Below are positions 1-9,994 of a DNA stretch of 64,000 nt, one piece after another. Both the position numbers and the translations under genes were made by a program. The DNA is from Rattus norvegicus. Lineage: Eukaryota; Chordata; Mammalia; Rodentia; Muridae. The notes under the pieces are model-generated. The model had not been told where the DNA came from, searched no databases, and saw only the letters and a program-made list of their open reading frames with translations. Every line of letters begins with the position of its first letter. Position 1 is the stretch's first letter. Location of the stretch: the NCBI RefSeq assembly GCF_036323735.1, contig NC_086034.1:29582939-29646938 (forward strand), written 5' to 3'.

Positions 1-170
1 TCACTGGCTCTCTTTCTCCATTTAGAGAGTCCAGTGTTTGCTGAGAATCATGCCACTCAACAGTAGGCAGGGTCTTTCCACCTAAAGTGTTGCAACAGAT
101 CGCCTCCCAGAGGTACAGAGGTCTCCGAGGTGATTGCACAGTCTATCAAGTTGATATTTAACACTAAACG
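1..170 (-). mobile_element. Probable MaLR LTR remnant
   Basis: The stretch ends in CTATCAAGTTGATATTTAAC, close to the TGTCAAGTTGACA-type segment that marks one end of MLT/MaLR-like LTRs when read in antisense. The rest is too diverged to be sure. Confidence 0.35.
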
Positions 171-798
171 TCACAGTCCTTATGTCAAATACAGGAGCTA
201 ATGAGTTTATGAAGACCGAGTGCTTACTGTGGACCTCTGTTCTGAAGTTTTTTGGTTCTTTAGTGGCTTATGTCTACAGTCATCCTGACACGTACACGGT
301 GGTGAGCTAACCAGTTCTCTTCAGGTTCAAGTTTGAAAAGAAAGGAAGACAGTGGGGTCCCACTGACTCCTTCAAGAGCATGACCCCAGTGACTGGAAGA
401 CTTTCTACTAGGCCCTATCTAAAGCTTCTAGCTCTGCCCAGTAGCCCCAGGCTGAGCCTGGAGTCCTTTGGAGGTTATTTAAGATAAAAATATAGCAGTG
501 GTTCATTTACTTTTTGTATGGAAGTCAAATCAGGCTGGAGTTGAAGCACAGCATGTTAGGCGGGCATGCTAGGCAAGCACACAAAGGCTGGACCCTGTCA
601 CTTGACCACTTATGCGCATATCGATTTACAAACTTTCTATTCTCTTCTGTCAGTTCATATCTCTTTAATTCTCTCACAATTTCAACTGTATACTCTTTGG
701 TTTCTGTAGCATTATGTTAGGTCTTCAGGCCAGATAATGGATCTTTCATGTTGTCTTTGAAAGTATTAAGCCTTTACAAATAAATAATGGTTATCAGA
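171..798. other. Intergenic, no recognisable feature
   Basis: This stretch has ordinary base composition and no ORF with family similarity. I see no repeat that I can name. Confidence 0.5.
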
Positions 799-1437
799 TA
801 ATGTTTTTTCCTCCATCTTTATTAACTTGTGTATTTCTTATTTACATTTCAATTGTTATTCCCTTTCCCGGTTTCTGGCCAACATCCCCCTAGCTCCTCC
901 CCCTCCCCTTCTATATGGGTGTTCCCCTCCCCATACTCCCCCCATTACCACCCTCCCCTCAACATCCACATTCACTAGGGATTCAGTCTGGGCAGGACCA
1001 AGGGCTTCCCCTTCCACTGGTGTTCTTACTAGGCTATTCATTGTTACCTATGCAGTCGGAGCCCAGGGTCAGTCCATGTATAGTCTTTGAGTAGTGGCTT
1101 AGTCCCTGGAAGCTCTGGTTGGTTGGCATTGTTGTTCATAAGGGGTCTCAAGCCCCTTCAAGCTCTTCCAGTCCTTTCTCTGATTCCTTCAACGGGGGTT
1201 CCATTCTCAGTTTAGTGATTTGCTGCTGGTATTCACCTATGTATTTGCCGTATTCTGGCTGTGTCTCTCAGGAGAGACCTACGTCCGGTTCCTGTCGGCC
1301 TGCACCTCTTTGCTTCATCCATCTTATCTCGTTTGGTGGCTGTATACATATGGGCCACATGTGGGGCAGGCTCTGAATGGGTGTTCCTTCAGCCTCTGTT
1401 CTAAACTTTGCCTCCCTACAGATAATTTGTTAAATAA
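799..1437 (-). mobile_element. LINE-1 3' end (rodent L1/Lx), antisense
   Basis: A T-rich start (the poly-A tail in reverse) is followed by TTACATTTCAATTGTTATTC and a C-rich segment, then phrases of the rodent L1 3' UTR such as GTCCCTGGAAGCTCTGGTTGG. The copy is 5'-truncated and has no intact ORF2. Confidence 0.88.
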
Positions 1438-1447
1438 GCTTCTACCT

Positions 1448-1508
1448 TTCTTGTGCATGTGTGCATGTGTGAGTGTGTGTAAGTGTATGTGTGTGTGAGT
1501 GTGTGTAA

Positions 1509-1560
<52 letters not shown>
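1448..1560. repeat. (GT)n microsatellite
   Basis: The stretch is a TG dinucleotide run with GAG and AAG interruptions, ending in a purer run at about 1,517-1,559. It lies immediately before a B4 SINE. Confidence 0.95.
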
Positions 1561-1599
1561 ATTCCCATGTGCTAGAGCTCACTTGTGCACATAGGCAAT

Positions 1600-1880
1600 G
1601 GATACTCCTGCATGTACCTGCAGAGACAAGAGGTTGATGCTGGGTGTCTTCTATTGCACTCCACATTATTTTATTGACACAGGGTCTTTTGCTGAACCTG
1701 TAGTTTGTTGTTTCAGCTAGACTGGCTAGCCAGCAAGCCCTCAGTCTCCCCCTGTGTGCACCTCCATCCACAGTACTGAGGTTAAAGGTATACACTACCA
1801 CAGCCAGCATTTACATGGATTCTGTGAATCTAAACTCCAGTCCTCACATTTGCACAGAAAGCCCCCTAGTCATTAGGCCA
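1600..1880 (-). mobile_element. B4-type SINE, antisense
   Basis: It contains GACACAGGGTCTTTTGCTGA, then CAGCTAGACTGGCTAGCCAG and a diverged CAGTACTGAGGTTAAAGG box. These are landmarks of B4 in reverse orientation. Confidence 0.7.
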
Positions 1881-2257
1881 TGTCCTCATCCCTATTATCC
1901 TTATGGGCCTCAAACCATCTTTGTTCATCTCTCACGAAGACTCACAGAGTTTGAGGTCGAGGAAAATTGAGAGAAGGGATGTGTAGTAGAAACTGTTTGT
2001 TGACTGAACCCATTTGAACCATAACACTAACCTTCCCAGCCAATAGTCTTCATGCAGCAGCATCTATGTGACATCTAGGTGACACAGTTCTGGTTGATGA
2101 GTTATGAATTCCAGTTACAGCAGCTATCACACAAATCTTCCTCTGGTGAGAAAATCTTGACAAGAAACAAATACAAGTCAGCAGGAATATATCCTTGTTA
2201 CAGAAAAGAATCTGAATGTTTATGCCCGTTAGTAATGGATGGGGGCAGGTTGGGGGG
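1881..2257. other. Intergenic, no recognisable feature
   Basis: No coding similarity, tandem repeat or clear transposon boundary is visible here. Confidence 0.5.
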
Positions 2258-2395
2258 TAACATATGTCATTAGCCCTAGCACTTGAGAGCCTGAGGAAGG
2301 TAGATCTCTGTGAGTTCAAGGCTATCCTGGTCTTCATACCAAGTTCTAGGCCAGTCTGAGTTACATGGAGAGATCCTTTCTGTTTCAAAAAAGAT
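2258..2395 (+). mobile_element. B1 SINE
   Basis: This is a diverged B1 carrying AGCCCTAGCACTTGAGAGCC, GTGAGTTCAAGGCTATCCTG and a TTTCAAAAAAG tail. The tail passes directly into the purine array that follows. Confidence 0.8.
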
Positions 2396-2407
2396 GAAGA
2401 ATAGGAA

Positions 2408-2439
<32 letters not shown>

Positions 2440-2509
2440 GGAAGAGGAAGAAGAGGAGGAAGAGGAAGAAGAGGAGGAAGAGGAGGTGGAGGAAGAGGAA
2501 GAGGAAGAA

Positions 2510-2540
<31 letters not shown>

Positions 2541-2606
2541 GGGAGGAAGAGGAGGAAGAGGAGGAGAAAAGGAGGAGGAAAAGGAGGAGGAAGAAAGAAA
2601 GGAAAA

Positions 2607-2650
<44 letters not shown>

Positions 2651-2706
2651 AGGAAGGAAGGAAGGAAGGAAGGAAGGAAGGAAGGAAGGAAGGAAGGAAG
2701 GAAGGA
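2396..2706. repeat. Long purine-only compound array: (GAG/GAA)n, (GGCA)n, (GGAA)n
   Basis: About 200 bp of AGG/AAG triplets is followed by about 10 GGCA units (near 2,606-2,648) and then about 14 GGAA units to 2,706. Apart from the GGCA block, the + strand is almost entirely purine. Glu-, Arg-, Pro- or Leu-rich ORFs in this stretch are composition artefacts, not genes. Confidence 0.95.
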
Positions 2707-3540
2707 AACACTGAATGAGATACAATCATGGAGTTGCCCATCTAAAATGTCAGTATCTAGAGGTAGAGGATCATGAGTTCTAAGTCATCTTCTGCTACAT
2801 AGTGACCCCTGGACTACAGGAGACCATATTCCCAAACCAAATGCAACAAAAGTAGCAAATGGGTGATGGACAGATGAAACCTTGAGCTTGAAAAGCATCA
2901 GTGGTAATAAGGCGAATGGTACCATGTTCAGCCTTAGAAGATGTGTCTCCCAGTACCCGCCCCTCTGGTGCCTGCAATAATAATAAAGGATCCAGACACC
3001 TTCATTTGATGGCTAGGGATCCTCCTCCTTTAATGCACAGACAGTCGTGTCTGTGAGTATCACATAAGAGCAGGCTAGCTGTCTGTAATCACTAAATCAC
3101 TGTCCTTGTACTACTCGAGTGTCATAGTAGAGCCGTGGTATGGCACAGAGCTGTGCTTTTTATTTAAATTAAAGAAATTTTTACTTGTTCTTTCTCAAAT
3201 CAGATGCAACCTTAAAATAGCATTTCAGAAATCAAAGCCAACGTTCCTGAAGACACATGGCCATGTCCACAGTGCTCGCAGGTGAGGGCAAACACAAAGG
3301 CAGACTTTCTTCCTAGTCAAGAACTGAAATCAAAGCTACTGCACCCTCAGGCACCGCAAGTTCCACATTAGCCCAGCTCATTAACATATCCCCCTGAATT
3401 GGGAATTTAATATTAAATGAAGATTTGATTACTTCTTCCTAAGAGGTCCCCAAACCACATTCTGAATACTTGAAGTAACTTGATCGTAACAACAAAATGG
3501 TGAGTTGGGGCCCTTTTTCCTTGCTTTGCTTTAAAATTTT
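2707..3540. other. Intergenic, no recognisable feature
   Basis: Mostly unique-looking sequence. I see no coding exon or nameable repeat. Confidence 0.5.
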
Positions 3541-3555
3541 TGAGAGCGTGGGTGT

Positions 3556-3569
3556 GGGAGGGAGGGAGG

Positions 3570-3618
<49 letters not shown>
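3556..3618. repeat. (GGGA)n then (GA)n microsatellite
   Basis: A short GGGA run is followed by about 24 GA units. Confidence 0.95.
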
Positions 3619-3620
<2 letters not shown>

Positions 3621-3684
3621 AATGCTGGAGGTCAACCCTGAGTGTAGCTCCGTGGGAGCTATCCACATGCATTTTGAACCTCAC

Positions 3685-3885
3685 TTGTTGATGAGTGTTT
3701 TGCCTGCCTGTATGTCTGTGCACTATGCATATACCTGGTGCTCCTGGAAGTCAGAAGAGGGCATCAGACTCCTGGAACTGGAGTTACAGGAGTTTGTGAG
3801 CTGCAATGTAGGTGCTGGGAATTGAACCTATGTCCTCTGCAACAGCAAGAGCTTCTAATCTTTGAGTCATCTCTCTAGACTTTAC
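3685..3885 (-). mobile_element. B2/B3 SINE, antisense
   Basis: It contains TTTTGCCTGCCTGTATGTCT, AGAAGAGGGCATCAGACTCC, GGGAATTGAACCTATGTCCT and a terminal GAGTCATCTCTCTAGAC, all standard B2 landmarks in reverse. Confidence 0.92.
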
Positions 3886-3892
3886 TTGGTAA

Positions 3893-4003
3893 TATATAGA
3901 TAGATATAGATATAGATATAGAGATAGAGATAGAGATAGAGATAGAGATAGAGATAGAGATAGAGATAGAGATAGAGATAGAGATAGATAGATAGATAGA
4001 TAA
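3893..4003. repeat. (GATA)/(GATAGA)n microsatellite
   Basis: The stretch has about 110 bp of GATA and GATAGA units. Confidence 0.95.
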
Positions 4004-4105
4004 TAAAATATAAACATATATTCTTTGAGAATTTTATATATGTGTACAATGCATTTTGGTCATATAGGCCTTTGCCTTCACATTCCTTTCCCAATTTTGT
4101 ATTTT

Positions 4106-4108
4106 CTC

Positions 4109-4185
<77 letters not shown>

Positions 4186-4186
4186 G
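4106..4186. repeat. (TC)n microsatellite
   Basis: This is a near-pure TC run with single interruptions. Confidence 0.95.
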
Positions 4187-4439
4187 TGGTAAATCTCTGT
4201 TCCTGTCTGTCCATCTGTGTGTGTCTGTCTTTTTTCTTTCTTCTTCCATCCATCTATCCTTCCTCCCTCTTCCTTCTTTCTTTATTTCCCTCTCCAAAAC
4301 TACACTCACTCATTCAGTGCTGCTCACATTCCCATGAGAGCAGAGTCATTCACTGGAGCATGTGAAAACTATAAGGGGGTCACACCCCTGAAAGAAATGG
4401 ACTCTTCCTCCCCAGCCACCATCAACTGCAGAGAGTGAG

Positions 4440-4620
4440 CTCCTCAGCCAGGGCTGAGGCTGAGGGAGTTCCTTCTCCCACCTCGTCTCTAAAGACATGG
4501 TCTGGCTTTGGTCTGGACCCTCCTGGTTAGGCTCGACTGGTTGACCAGTAAGCCCCAGGGACCTGCCTGTCACTATATCCTCAGTGCTGGGATAACAAGG
4601 ATGGCTTCTTGGAACCAAAC
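4440..4620 (-). mobile_element. B4-type SINE fragment, antisense
   Basis: It contains AGGCTCGACTGGTTGACCAG and TCAGTGCTGGGATAACAAGG, diverged B4 landmarks. Confidence 0.6.
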
Positions 4621-4667
4621 TCATGCCTTCATGCTTTACTCCCTCAAATATTTTCCTAGCCTTCTTT

Positions 4668-4815
4668 TGTCTTTTTTGAGACATGGTCTTGCTATGAATC
4701 TCTGGGTAACTGGGTTTTTACTATGTAGTCCAGGCTGACCTCAAATTCATGCAATTATCTGGCCTCAGTCTTCCAAGTGCTAAGACTACAAGTATGAAAA
4801 ACTGTGTCCAGCTAT
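4668..4815 (-). mobile_element. B1 SINE, antisense
   Basis: It carries TTTTTTGAGACATGGTCTTG, AGTCCAGGCTGACCTCAAAT and CCAAGTGCTAAGACTACAAG. Confidence 0.88.
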
Positions 4816-4859
4816 GACTTGGGATTCTACACAAATTACGTTATTAATACATGTACTCA

Positions 4860-5036
4860 CAAGTATGCATGGGGTGGGGGTGAGGGTAGGGGGAATTCAT
4901 ACCATGACTTGGGTATAGAGGTAGGAGAATAACTTTGTGAAGCTGGTTCTCTTTCCACCTTGATGTAGGATAAGCTCAGGTCCCCAAACTTGTGTGGCAA
5001 GGGCCTTTACTCACCATGCCATCTTGCTGGCCTGTG
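4860..5036 (-). mobile_element. B3-type SINE fragment, antisense
   Basis: The end reads TTTACTCACCATGCCATCTTGCTGGCC, of which CACCATGCCATCTTGCTGGC is the conserved 5' end of these SINEs in reverse. The rest is diverged. Confidence 0.55.
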
Positions 5037-5600
5037 ATGTGATCTTGCCTGGTGACTTGCATAAGTTGATAAGGTTTTTTAGGAATTGCAGCAAGGACTG
5101 AAAATATAAGGCTGGGGAAGGGAACCCTTCTAAGAAAGAGATAAAGCCTGGAGAATGCATGAATTAGAGAACATTCCCTGATGATGTAACTGTTACACAC
5201 ATCTCCTCTTTGACTTTTATCATTCTCCCACCCACCCCCAAACCATTCTTAGCACTTTTATCAATACTTCAGTAGACTGAGCAGGAAGATGCAGGCGCCC
5301 AACTGTGTGCAAGGCTGAGTCAAAGCTCAATCTTTTAAAACTTAAAGACCTGTGCTAACAAAACTTGGTAGACCAAGAAAAGCATTCAGTCCTTCTCAAG
5401 TATTGATCCACAGTTACTATTTGGTAAATCCATAACTTTGTCAGGTATATTAGTCAAGGGCATTTAGCATTTTCTTTGTTCTTGCAGCAAAATTTCTGTA
5501 TTCAACAGAAGGTTTAAAAAAAAAATCCCAGAGCTAGCCTTTGAAAATTGGAGCAAAAAAGTAAATTGCTTTCCACCTGTGACAACGCTTTTCTCACATA
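5037..5600. other. Intergenic, AT-rich, no recognisable feature
   Basis: No coding similarity or repeat that I can name is present. Confidence 0.5.
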
Positions 5601-6050
5601 TTTTTTTCTAACATAATAGTTTTACTGCATAATGGTTTATGCATAATATTTTTTTTAACTTTCAAGTTGGCTAGCTTGGTGATATTTAGTACATCTGCAG
5701 AGTTGTGCAACCAGCATGATTTCCTGACTTTGGAGCATTTTGTGTCTCTAAATAGAAACCTGGTGACGTTGGATAGTCTCTCTCCACTCCCCAGCTACCG
5801 GTGAGCACTAATTTATTTCCTGCCTCTGTGGGGTTGGCTATTGTGTACACTTCATAGAAATGGACTCATAAAATAGTATGAGTTGTTGCTGCTGGCTTCG
5901 TTTAGGTCCTTACGTCGTAGTGTGCATCAGTCCTTTATACCTTTTACAGTTGAATAATATCACCTCATATGACTATGTCCCACTCTGTTTGTTTAATCAT
6001 CAATGGATTGGCATTTCTTTTTCTAATTTGGGGCTGTTTTAAATAATGCA
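5601..6050 (-). mobile_element. Ancient LINE-1 (L1M-type) 3' fragment, antisense
   Basis: Diverged versions of TTGTGCAACCAGCATGATTT, AGAAATGGACTCATAAAATA, GTTGAATAATATCACC and ATCAATGGATTGGCATTTC follow the order of old mammalian L1 3' ends. Confidence 0.75.
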
Positions 6051-6059
6051 GTGAAGCGA

Positions 6060-6235
6060 GGGGTGGGGAGGCAACTCAGTTGGTAGAGTGTTTATGTAGT
6101 GTGCACTAGGGTATCCATCCCCTGGCTGTCCTGGAACTCCCTGTAGACCAGGACGGCCTCCAATTCAGGAGATCTGCCTGCCTCTGTCTCCTGGGTGCTG
6201 GGATTAAAGCTGTGTGCCATACCCCCACTCCATCC
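6060..6235 (-). mobile_element. B1 SINE (6124-6232, antisense) abutting an ID-like stub
   Basis: CTGTAGACCAGGACGGCCTC and CTGGGTGCTGGGATTAAAGC are antisense B1. The preceding GGCAACTCAGTTGGTAGAGT resembles the tRNA-like start of an ID/B4 element on the + strand. Confidence 0.75.
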
Positions 6236-6284
6236 ACCCCTAAGATACATTGTTTATGATCAAATTATGAATTTAAGGTAATCT

Positions 6285-6495
6285 GATTATTAAATAAAAT
6301 TCAGAAGTACATTAAACAACTGATACTTATTTGTCCAAATGGGATTTATACCAAGAATACAAATGTGGCTTTTACATGTTAATAAATGCGAGGAGAAATG
6401 ATATGGGCATCTTAATACATGCCAAAAAAAGCATTTTAAAAGTTCAACATTCATTCCCAACAAGAACACTAGGATAAATAGCATTAGAAAACTCT
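6285..6495 (+). mobile_element. Ancient LINE-1 ORF2 fragment (reverse-transcriptase region)
   Basis: TGGGATTTATACCAAGAATA, AACATTCATTCCCAACAAGA and the spacing between them match the segment of L1 ORF2 just after the RT active-site region. It is highly decayed and non-coding. Confidence 0.65.
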
Positions 6496-6559
6496 TTTAA
6501 AAAAGAAAGAAAAAACATTAGTTTCTTTACTTAAAGATTATTTGTTTCTTTATTTTTGT

Positions 6560-6696
6560 TTTTGCTTTGTTCTGAGACAGGGTCTCTCTACATAGCTCAC
6601 TATGTAGACCAGGTTGACCTCAAATTTACAAAGATCTACCTGCCTCTGCCTCCTGAGTGCTGGGATTAATAGCATGCACCATGATGCCCGGCTGTA
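6560..6696 (-). mobile_element. B1 SINE, antisense
   Basis: CTGAGACAGGGTCTCTCTAC, GTAGACCAGGTTGACCTCAA and GAGTGCTGGGATTAATAGCA are present. Confidence 0.92.
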
Positions 6697-6798
6697 GATT
6701 ACTGTTCCATAATTTATTAAAGTGCCACTTATATCTTAATCCGAGGAATCAAATAAGAGACAGAAGGGGGCTGAGAAATAATCTTCTTCCTCCATGCC

Positions 6799-6802
<4 letters not shown>

Positions 6803-6859
<57 letters not shown>

Positions 6860-6900
6860 GAGAGAGTGGAGGGAAGGAGGGAGAAAGGAGGGAGAAAAGA
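6803..6900. repeat. (GA)n microsatellite
   Basis: About 25 GA units are followed by GGAG/GAAA-rich purine sequence. Confidence 0.95.
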
Positions 6901-6989
6901 GAGTACTGGAGTATGGACTGAGAACCTCATACACACTATGGAAATGCTTGACTACTGAGCAACATTCCCAAATTCTGATATAAACACGT

Positions 6990-7350
6990 CCTTTTGTGGG
7001 CACTTGGGAGGGTTTGGGCTCTTCACATTAGGCATACAGTCAACCACTGAGCTACATCCTTAGACTTTTATTTTGAGACAAGGTCTTATCTAGACCAAGC
7101 TGGATGTAGACTCTTGTCTCTATAGTCTACTCTCCCAAGCACTGGGATAATAGGTAAACATTAGCCCACCAGCCCTAACTCTTTTGAGACCTAAAGTCCG
7201 TCATGCTTGCTTTAGGCTCACTCTCTAGCTTCCAAGTATGACCTGCCTGAACAGTCTTTAAGACAAAGCCTCGCTATGTAACCCAGGGTGGCCTCAACCT
7301 CAAGCTCTCCCTGTCTTAGTCTTTCAAGTGCCAGTCTAAGAGGTGCATCC
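6990..7350 (-). mobile_element. B4 SINE (6990-7175) and B1 SINE (7250-7350), antisense
   Basis: AACCACTGAGCTACATCCTT and TTTTGAGACAAGGTCTTATC mark the first. CGCTATGTAACCCAGGGTGG and CTTTCAAGTGCCAGTC mark the second. Both are strongly diverged. Confidence 0.7.
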
Positions 7351-7385
7351 TGTCTGAATATATGTTCCTTAAAGTACCTGCTGAG

Positions 7386-7540
7386 GGCTGGGAGATGGCT
7401 CAGTGGACAAAGGCAGCTGTACCAAGCCTGACAATCTAAATCCAGCATCCAGGAACCATGTGGTAGAAGGAAAGGACCAGTTCCCACTATCACACACACA
7501 CATTTTTGCAAGTATGGACCCACATACACACACAAACTTA
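7386..7540 (+). mobile_element. B2-type SINE
   Basis: It starts with GGGCTGGGAGATGGCTCAGT and keeps a CCAGCATCCAGGAACCATGT segment. Confidence 0.85.
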
Positions 7541-7542
7541 AA

Positions 7543-7930
7543 ATGGTATGGTTTGAAGAGGTATGGCCCCCACAGACTCACATGTGTGAGTGCTTGACTT
7601 GAGAGAGCAGCACTAGTAGGAGGTATGGCATTGTTGGAGTAACTGTGTCCTTGTTAGAGAAAGTGTGTCACTATTGGGGTAGGCTTTGAGGTCTCTTATG
7701 CTCAAGCAAGGCCCACTGTAGCACACAATCCCCTTCTGTTGCTTTCCAATCAAGATGTAGATCTCAGCTCCTTCTCCAGGACATCTGTGCCTGGACACGG
7801 CCATGTTCCCACCATAATGACAATGCTTAAATCCCTGAACCTGTAAGCCAAGGCCAATTAAGTCTTTTCTTTAGAAGAGTTATGCCAGTCAAGGCATGTC
7901 TTCACAGCGATAGAACTCTAACTAAAACAC
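7543..7930 (+). mobile_element. MaLR LTR (ORR1/MT type)
   Basis: The stretch contains GGAGGTATGGCATTGTTGGA, AATCAAGATGTAGATCTCAG, GAACCTGTAAGCCAAGGCCA and the 3' end GAACTCTAACTAAAACA. These appear in the order of rodent ORR1/MT LTRs. It is a solo LTR with no internal region nearby. Confidence 0.88.
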
Positions 7931-8133
7931 AAAATAAAACCTATCAAGAAAACATACAACTTAATCACAACTGAAATGCTAATTCCATCAGAAATAAACT
8001 GTATAAAGAAAAGAAAGGCTTCTCACAGGAATTTGTTTATATCTCTAAATACAATGCCTTAGTTACTGTGCTGGAGTGTGCAGGCTCATACACACTCGTG
8101 TGTATAAAAAGGTAGCATTTAAAGTGACTTAAA

Positions 8134-8366
8134 GGGGCTGGAGAGATGGCTCAGTGGTTAAGAGCACTGACTGTTCTTCCAGAGAGTCAGTGTTAGGTAC
8201 CCCAAATCTATATGGCAGCTCACAACTATCTGTAACTCCAGCTCCAGAGTTTGCTATTTGATCCTCTGTGGACACCGTTTTCATATGCACATGTTTTGGC
8301 ATACACATGTGCATGCACACACGCATTCATACACAGCTAAATATAAAATAAGTCTTTTGTTTTTAA
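8134..8366 (+). mobile_element. B2 SINE
   Basis: It begins GGGGCTGGAGAGATGGCTCA with the tRNA-derived promoter boxes, and ends in an A/T-rich tail. Confidence 0.93.
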
Positions 8367-8376
8367 ATTAGGCATG

Positions 8377-8570
8377 GGACTGGAGAGATGGCTCAGTGGT
8401 TAAGAACAGAGGACCCACCTGGTGACTCACAACTGTCTGGAACTCCAGTTCCAGGCCATCCAATGCCTTTTTCTGGCATCCAAAGTTACAAGGCATCAAG
8501 CACACATGTGATACACAGACATACATATGGCAAAACGCCCATATGTAACTAAATTAAATTAAGTCAATTT
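8377..8570 (+). mobile_element. B2 SINE
   Basis: It begins GGGACTGGAGAGATGGCTCA and lies head-to-tail behind the previous B2. Confidence 0.93.
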
Positions 8571-8581
8571 TTTGAAAAAAA

Positions 8582-8700
8582 ATTAGGCAGGCTGTGGTAG
8601 TACACACCTTTCATCCCAGCATTCAAGAGGCAGAGGCAGACGAGAGTGAAGGTCCAGACTGAGATCCTGCCTCAAAAACAAAAAGTAAAATCAAAACTAA
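8582..8700 (+). mobile_element. B1 SINE
   Basis: GGCTGTGGTAGTACACACCT, CATCCCAGCATTCAAGAGGC and a CTCAAAAACAAAAAG tail are present. It is the third SINE of a tandem cluster. Confidence 0.88.
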
Positions 8701-8834
8701 ACAAAAAACTAAACAGGAGGTGTAAATTCATGGTAGTCACTGTACAATGTGTTGACTACAGAGAGTGGTAAGTGTTGTGTACTTGAAACTGTCCAACAGC
8801 ACAGACTTAAAACATAGTGTGTGATGTGTACATT

Positions 8835-9115
8835 TAGGTATATGTGCATGTGCATCGGTGTGTCCATGCATGCACACACCACAGAGCAAGCAGGTCAGTG
8901 GACAACCTCGGGTCCTTGTCTTCCACCTTGTAAGAGACAGGGCCTCTCCGTTGTTCACTGCTGCATACGCCAGGCTCCAGGAGAGCTGGCCTGAGAGCAC
9001 CCAGAGATTCTCTTGACTCTAAGTCTGGATTACAGATGTGCACTTCCATGCCTTCTGGGGATCTGAGCTCATGCGTTTGGGTTTGTGCAACAAGCCAGCT
9101 CCTCAATCACCAGGG
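8835..9115 (-). mobile_element. B4/RSINE-type SINE, antisense
   Basis: TAAGAGACAGGGCCTCTCCG, GAGAGCTGGCCTGAGAGCAC and CAAGCCAGCTCCTCAATCACCAGGG (the last overlapping the 5' end) are diverged B4 landmarks. Confidence 0.65.
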
Positions 9116-9135
9116 AAGTAGTTAGTTGTAAATGT

Positions 9136-9136
9136 A

Positions 9137-9179
<43 letters not shown>

Positions 9180-9201
9180 ATACAAATAAATACAAATAAA
9201 A
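9136..9201. repeat. (TAAA)n microsatellite
   Basis: About 12 TAAA units are followed by two TACAAATAAA variants. Confidence 0.95.
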
Positions 9202-9311
9202 TGTGTGTGACGTCATGCTTGGTAGTGAGCTTGAGGTAGCCATTCCTAAATGTATACATCCTGCAAAACGTTGTATACTGTAAATACATAGTTTTTAACT
9301 GAAAAAGGTAT

Positions 9312-9400
9312 CAGGGACTAAGTACGTAGATCAGTAACAGAACATTTGCTTAGCATGCGTGTGGCTCTTGATTGAACCCCAACACTGTAAATTCAAAATA
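9312..9400 (+). mobile_element. ID/B4-like SINE 5' fragment
   Basis: CATTTGCTTAGCATGCGTGT and ATTGAACCCCAACACTG resemble the tRNA-derived head of ID/B4 elements. Confidence 0.55.
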
Positions 9401-9800
9401 AATCCAACTCTTACAGATAAATGCATCCTGGATGGACACATCACAGATGTGTACATGTAAGCATCATAGTTGAAATGTTGTGTTAGAAAAAAATAAATAC
9501 GTGTCCCTTAAGAAGATGTCAAGCCTTTAAAAAAAAAAAGTCACCAAAATTTAGAAGCTAAAAGAATAATAAAAGAAGATTGATAACTTTGACGTTTAAA
9601 ACTTCTATGTTGGAAACAAACATAAAAGAAACATTTACAACTCGCGCTACGAAAAAGAGGGAAGACAAATTTGGAACATGCTTGGTAACATAAAATATAA
9701 CAAGGAGCTAAATTTCTGAAATATATTTCCCATGTGGGGCAAAAATAAAAGCAAGATGATCATAAAATATGAATAGTAACTTTATAACAAAAAGGCTTGC
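9401..9800. other. Intergenic, AT-rich, no recognisable feature
   Basis: Only short A-runs are visible. Confidence 0.5.
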
Positions 9801-9801
9801 A

Positions 9802-9985
9802 GGGGCTGGAGAGACAGCTGGGCCATCAACAGCTCTGCAGCAGACCCAAGGTTACTTCACAGCACCCTTCTTGGGAGCTAATTACCCATAATTCCAACTC
9901 TAGGCAATCCAATGTCCTCTGCTGGCCACTTCTGGTACTGCATGCATATGTACATATACACACACAATCTTTTAAATTAACTAAT
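9802..9985 (+). mobile_element. B2 SINE
   Basis: It starts with GGGGCTGGAGAGACAGCTGG and ends with a CACACACAATCTTTTAAATT tail. Confidence 0.9.
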
Positions 9986-9994
9986 TAAGTATTT

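Noticed and set aside
2276..2776. Poly-Glu, Arg/Lys-rich and Leu/Pro-rich open frames
   Set aside because: They read the purine-only microsatellite in different frames and strands.
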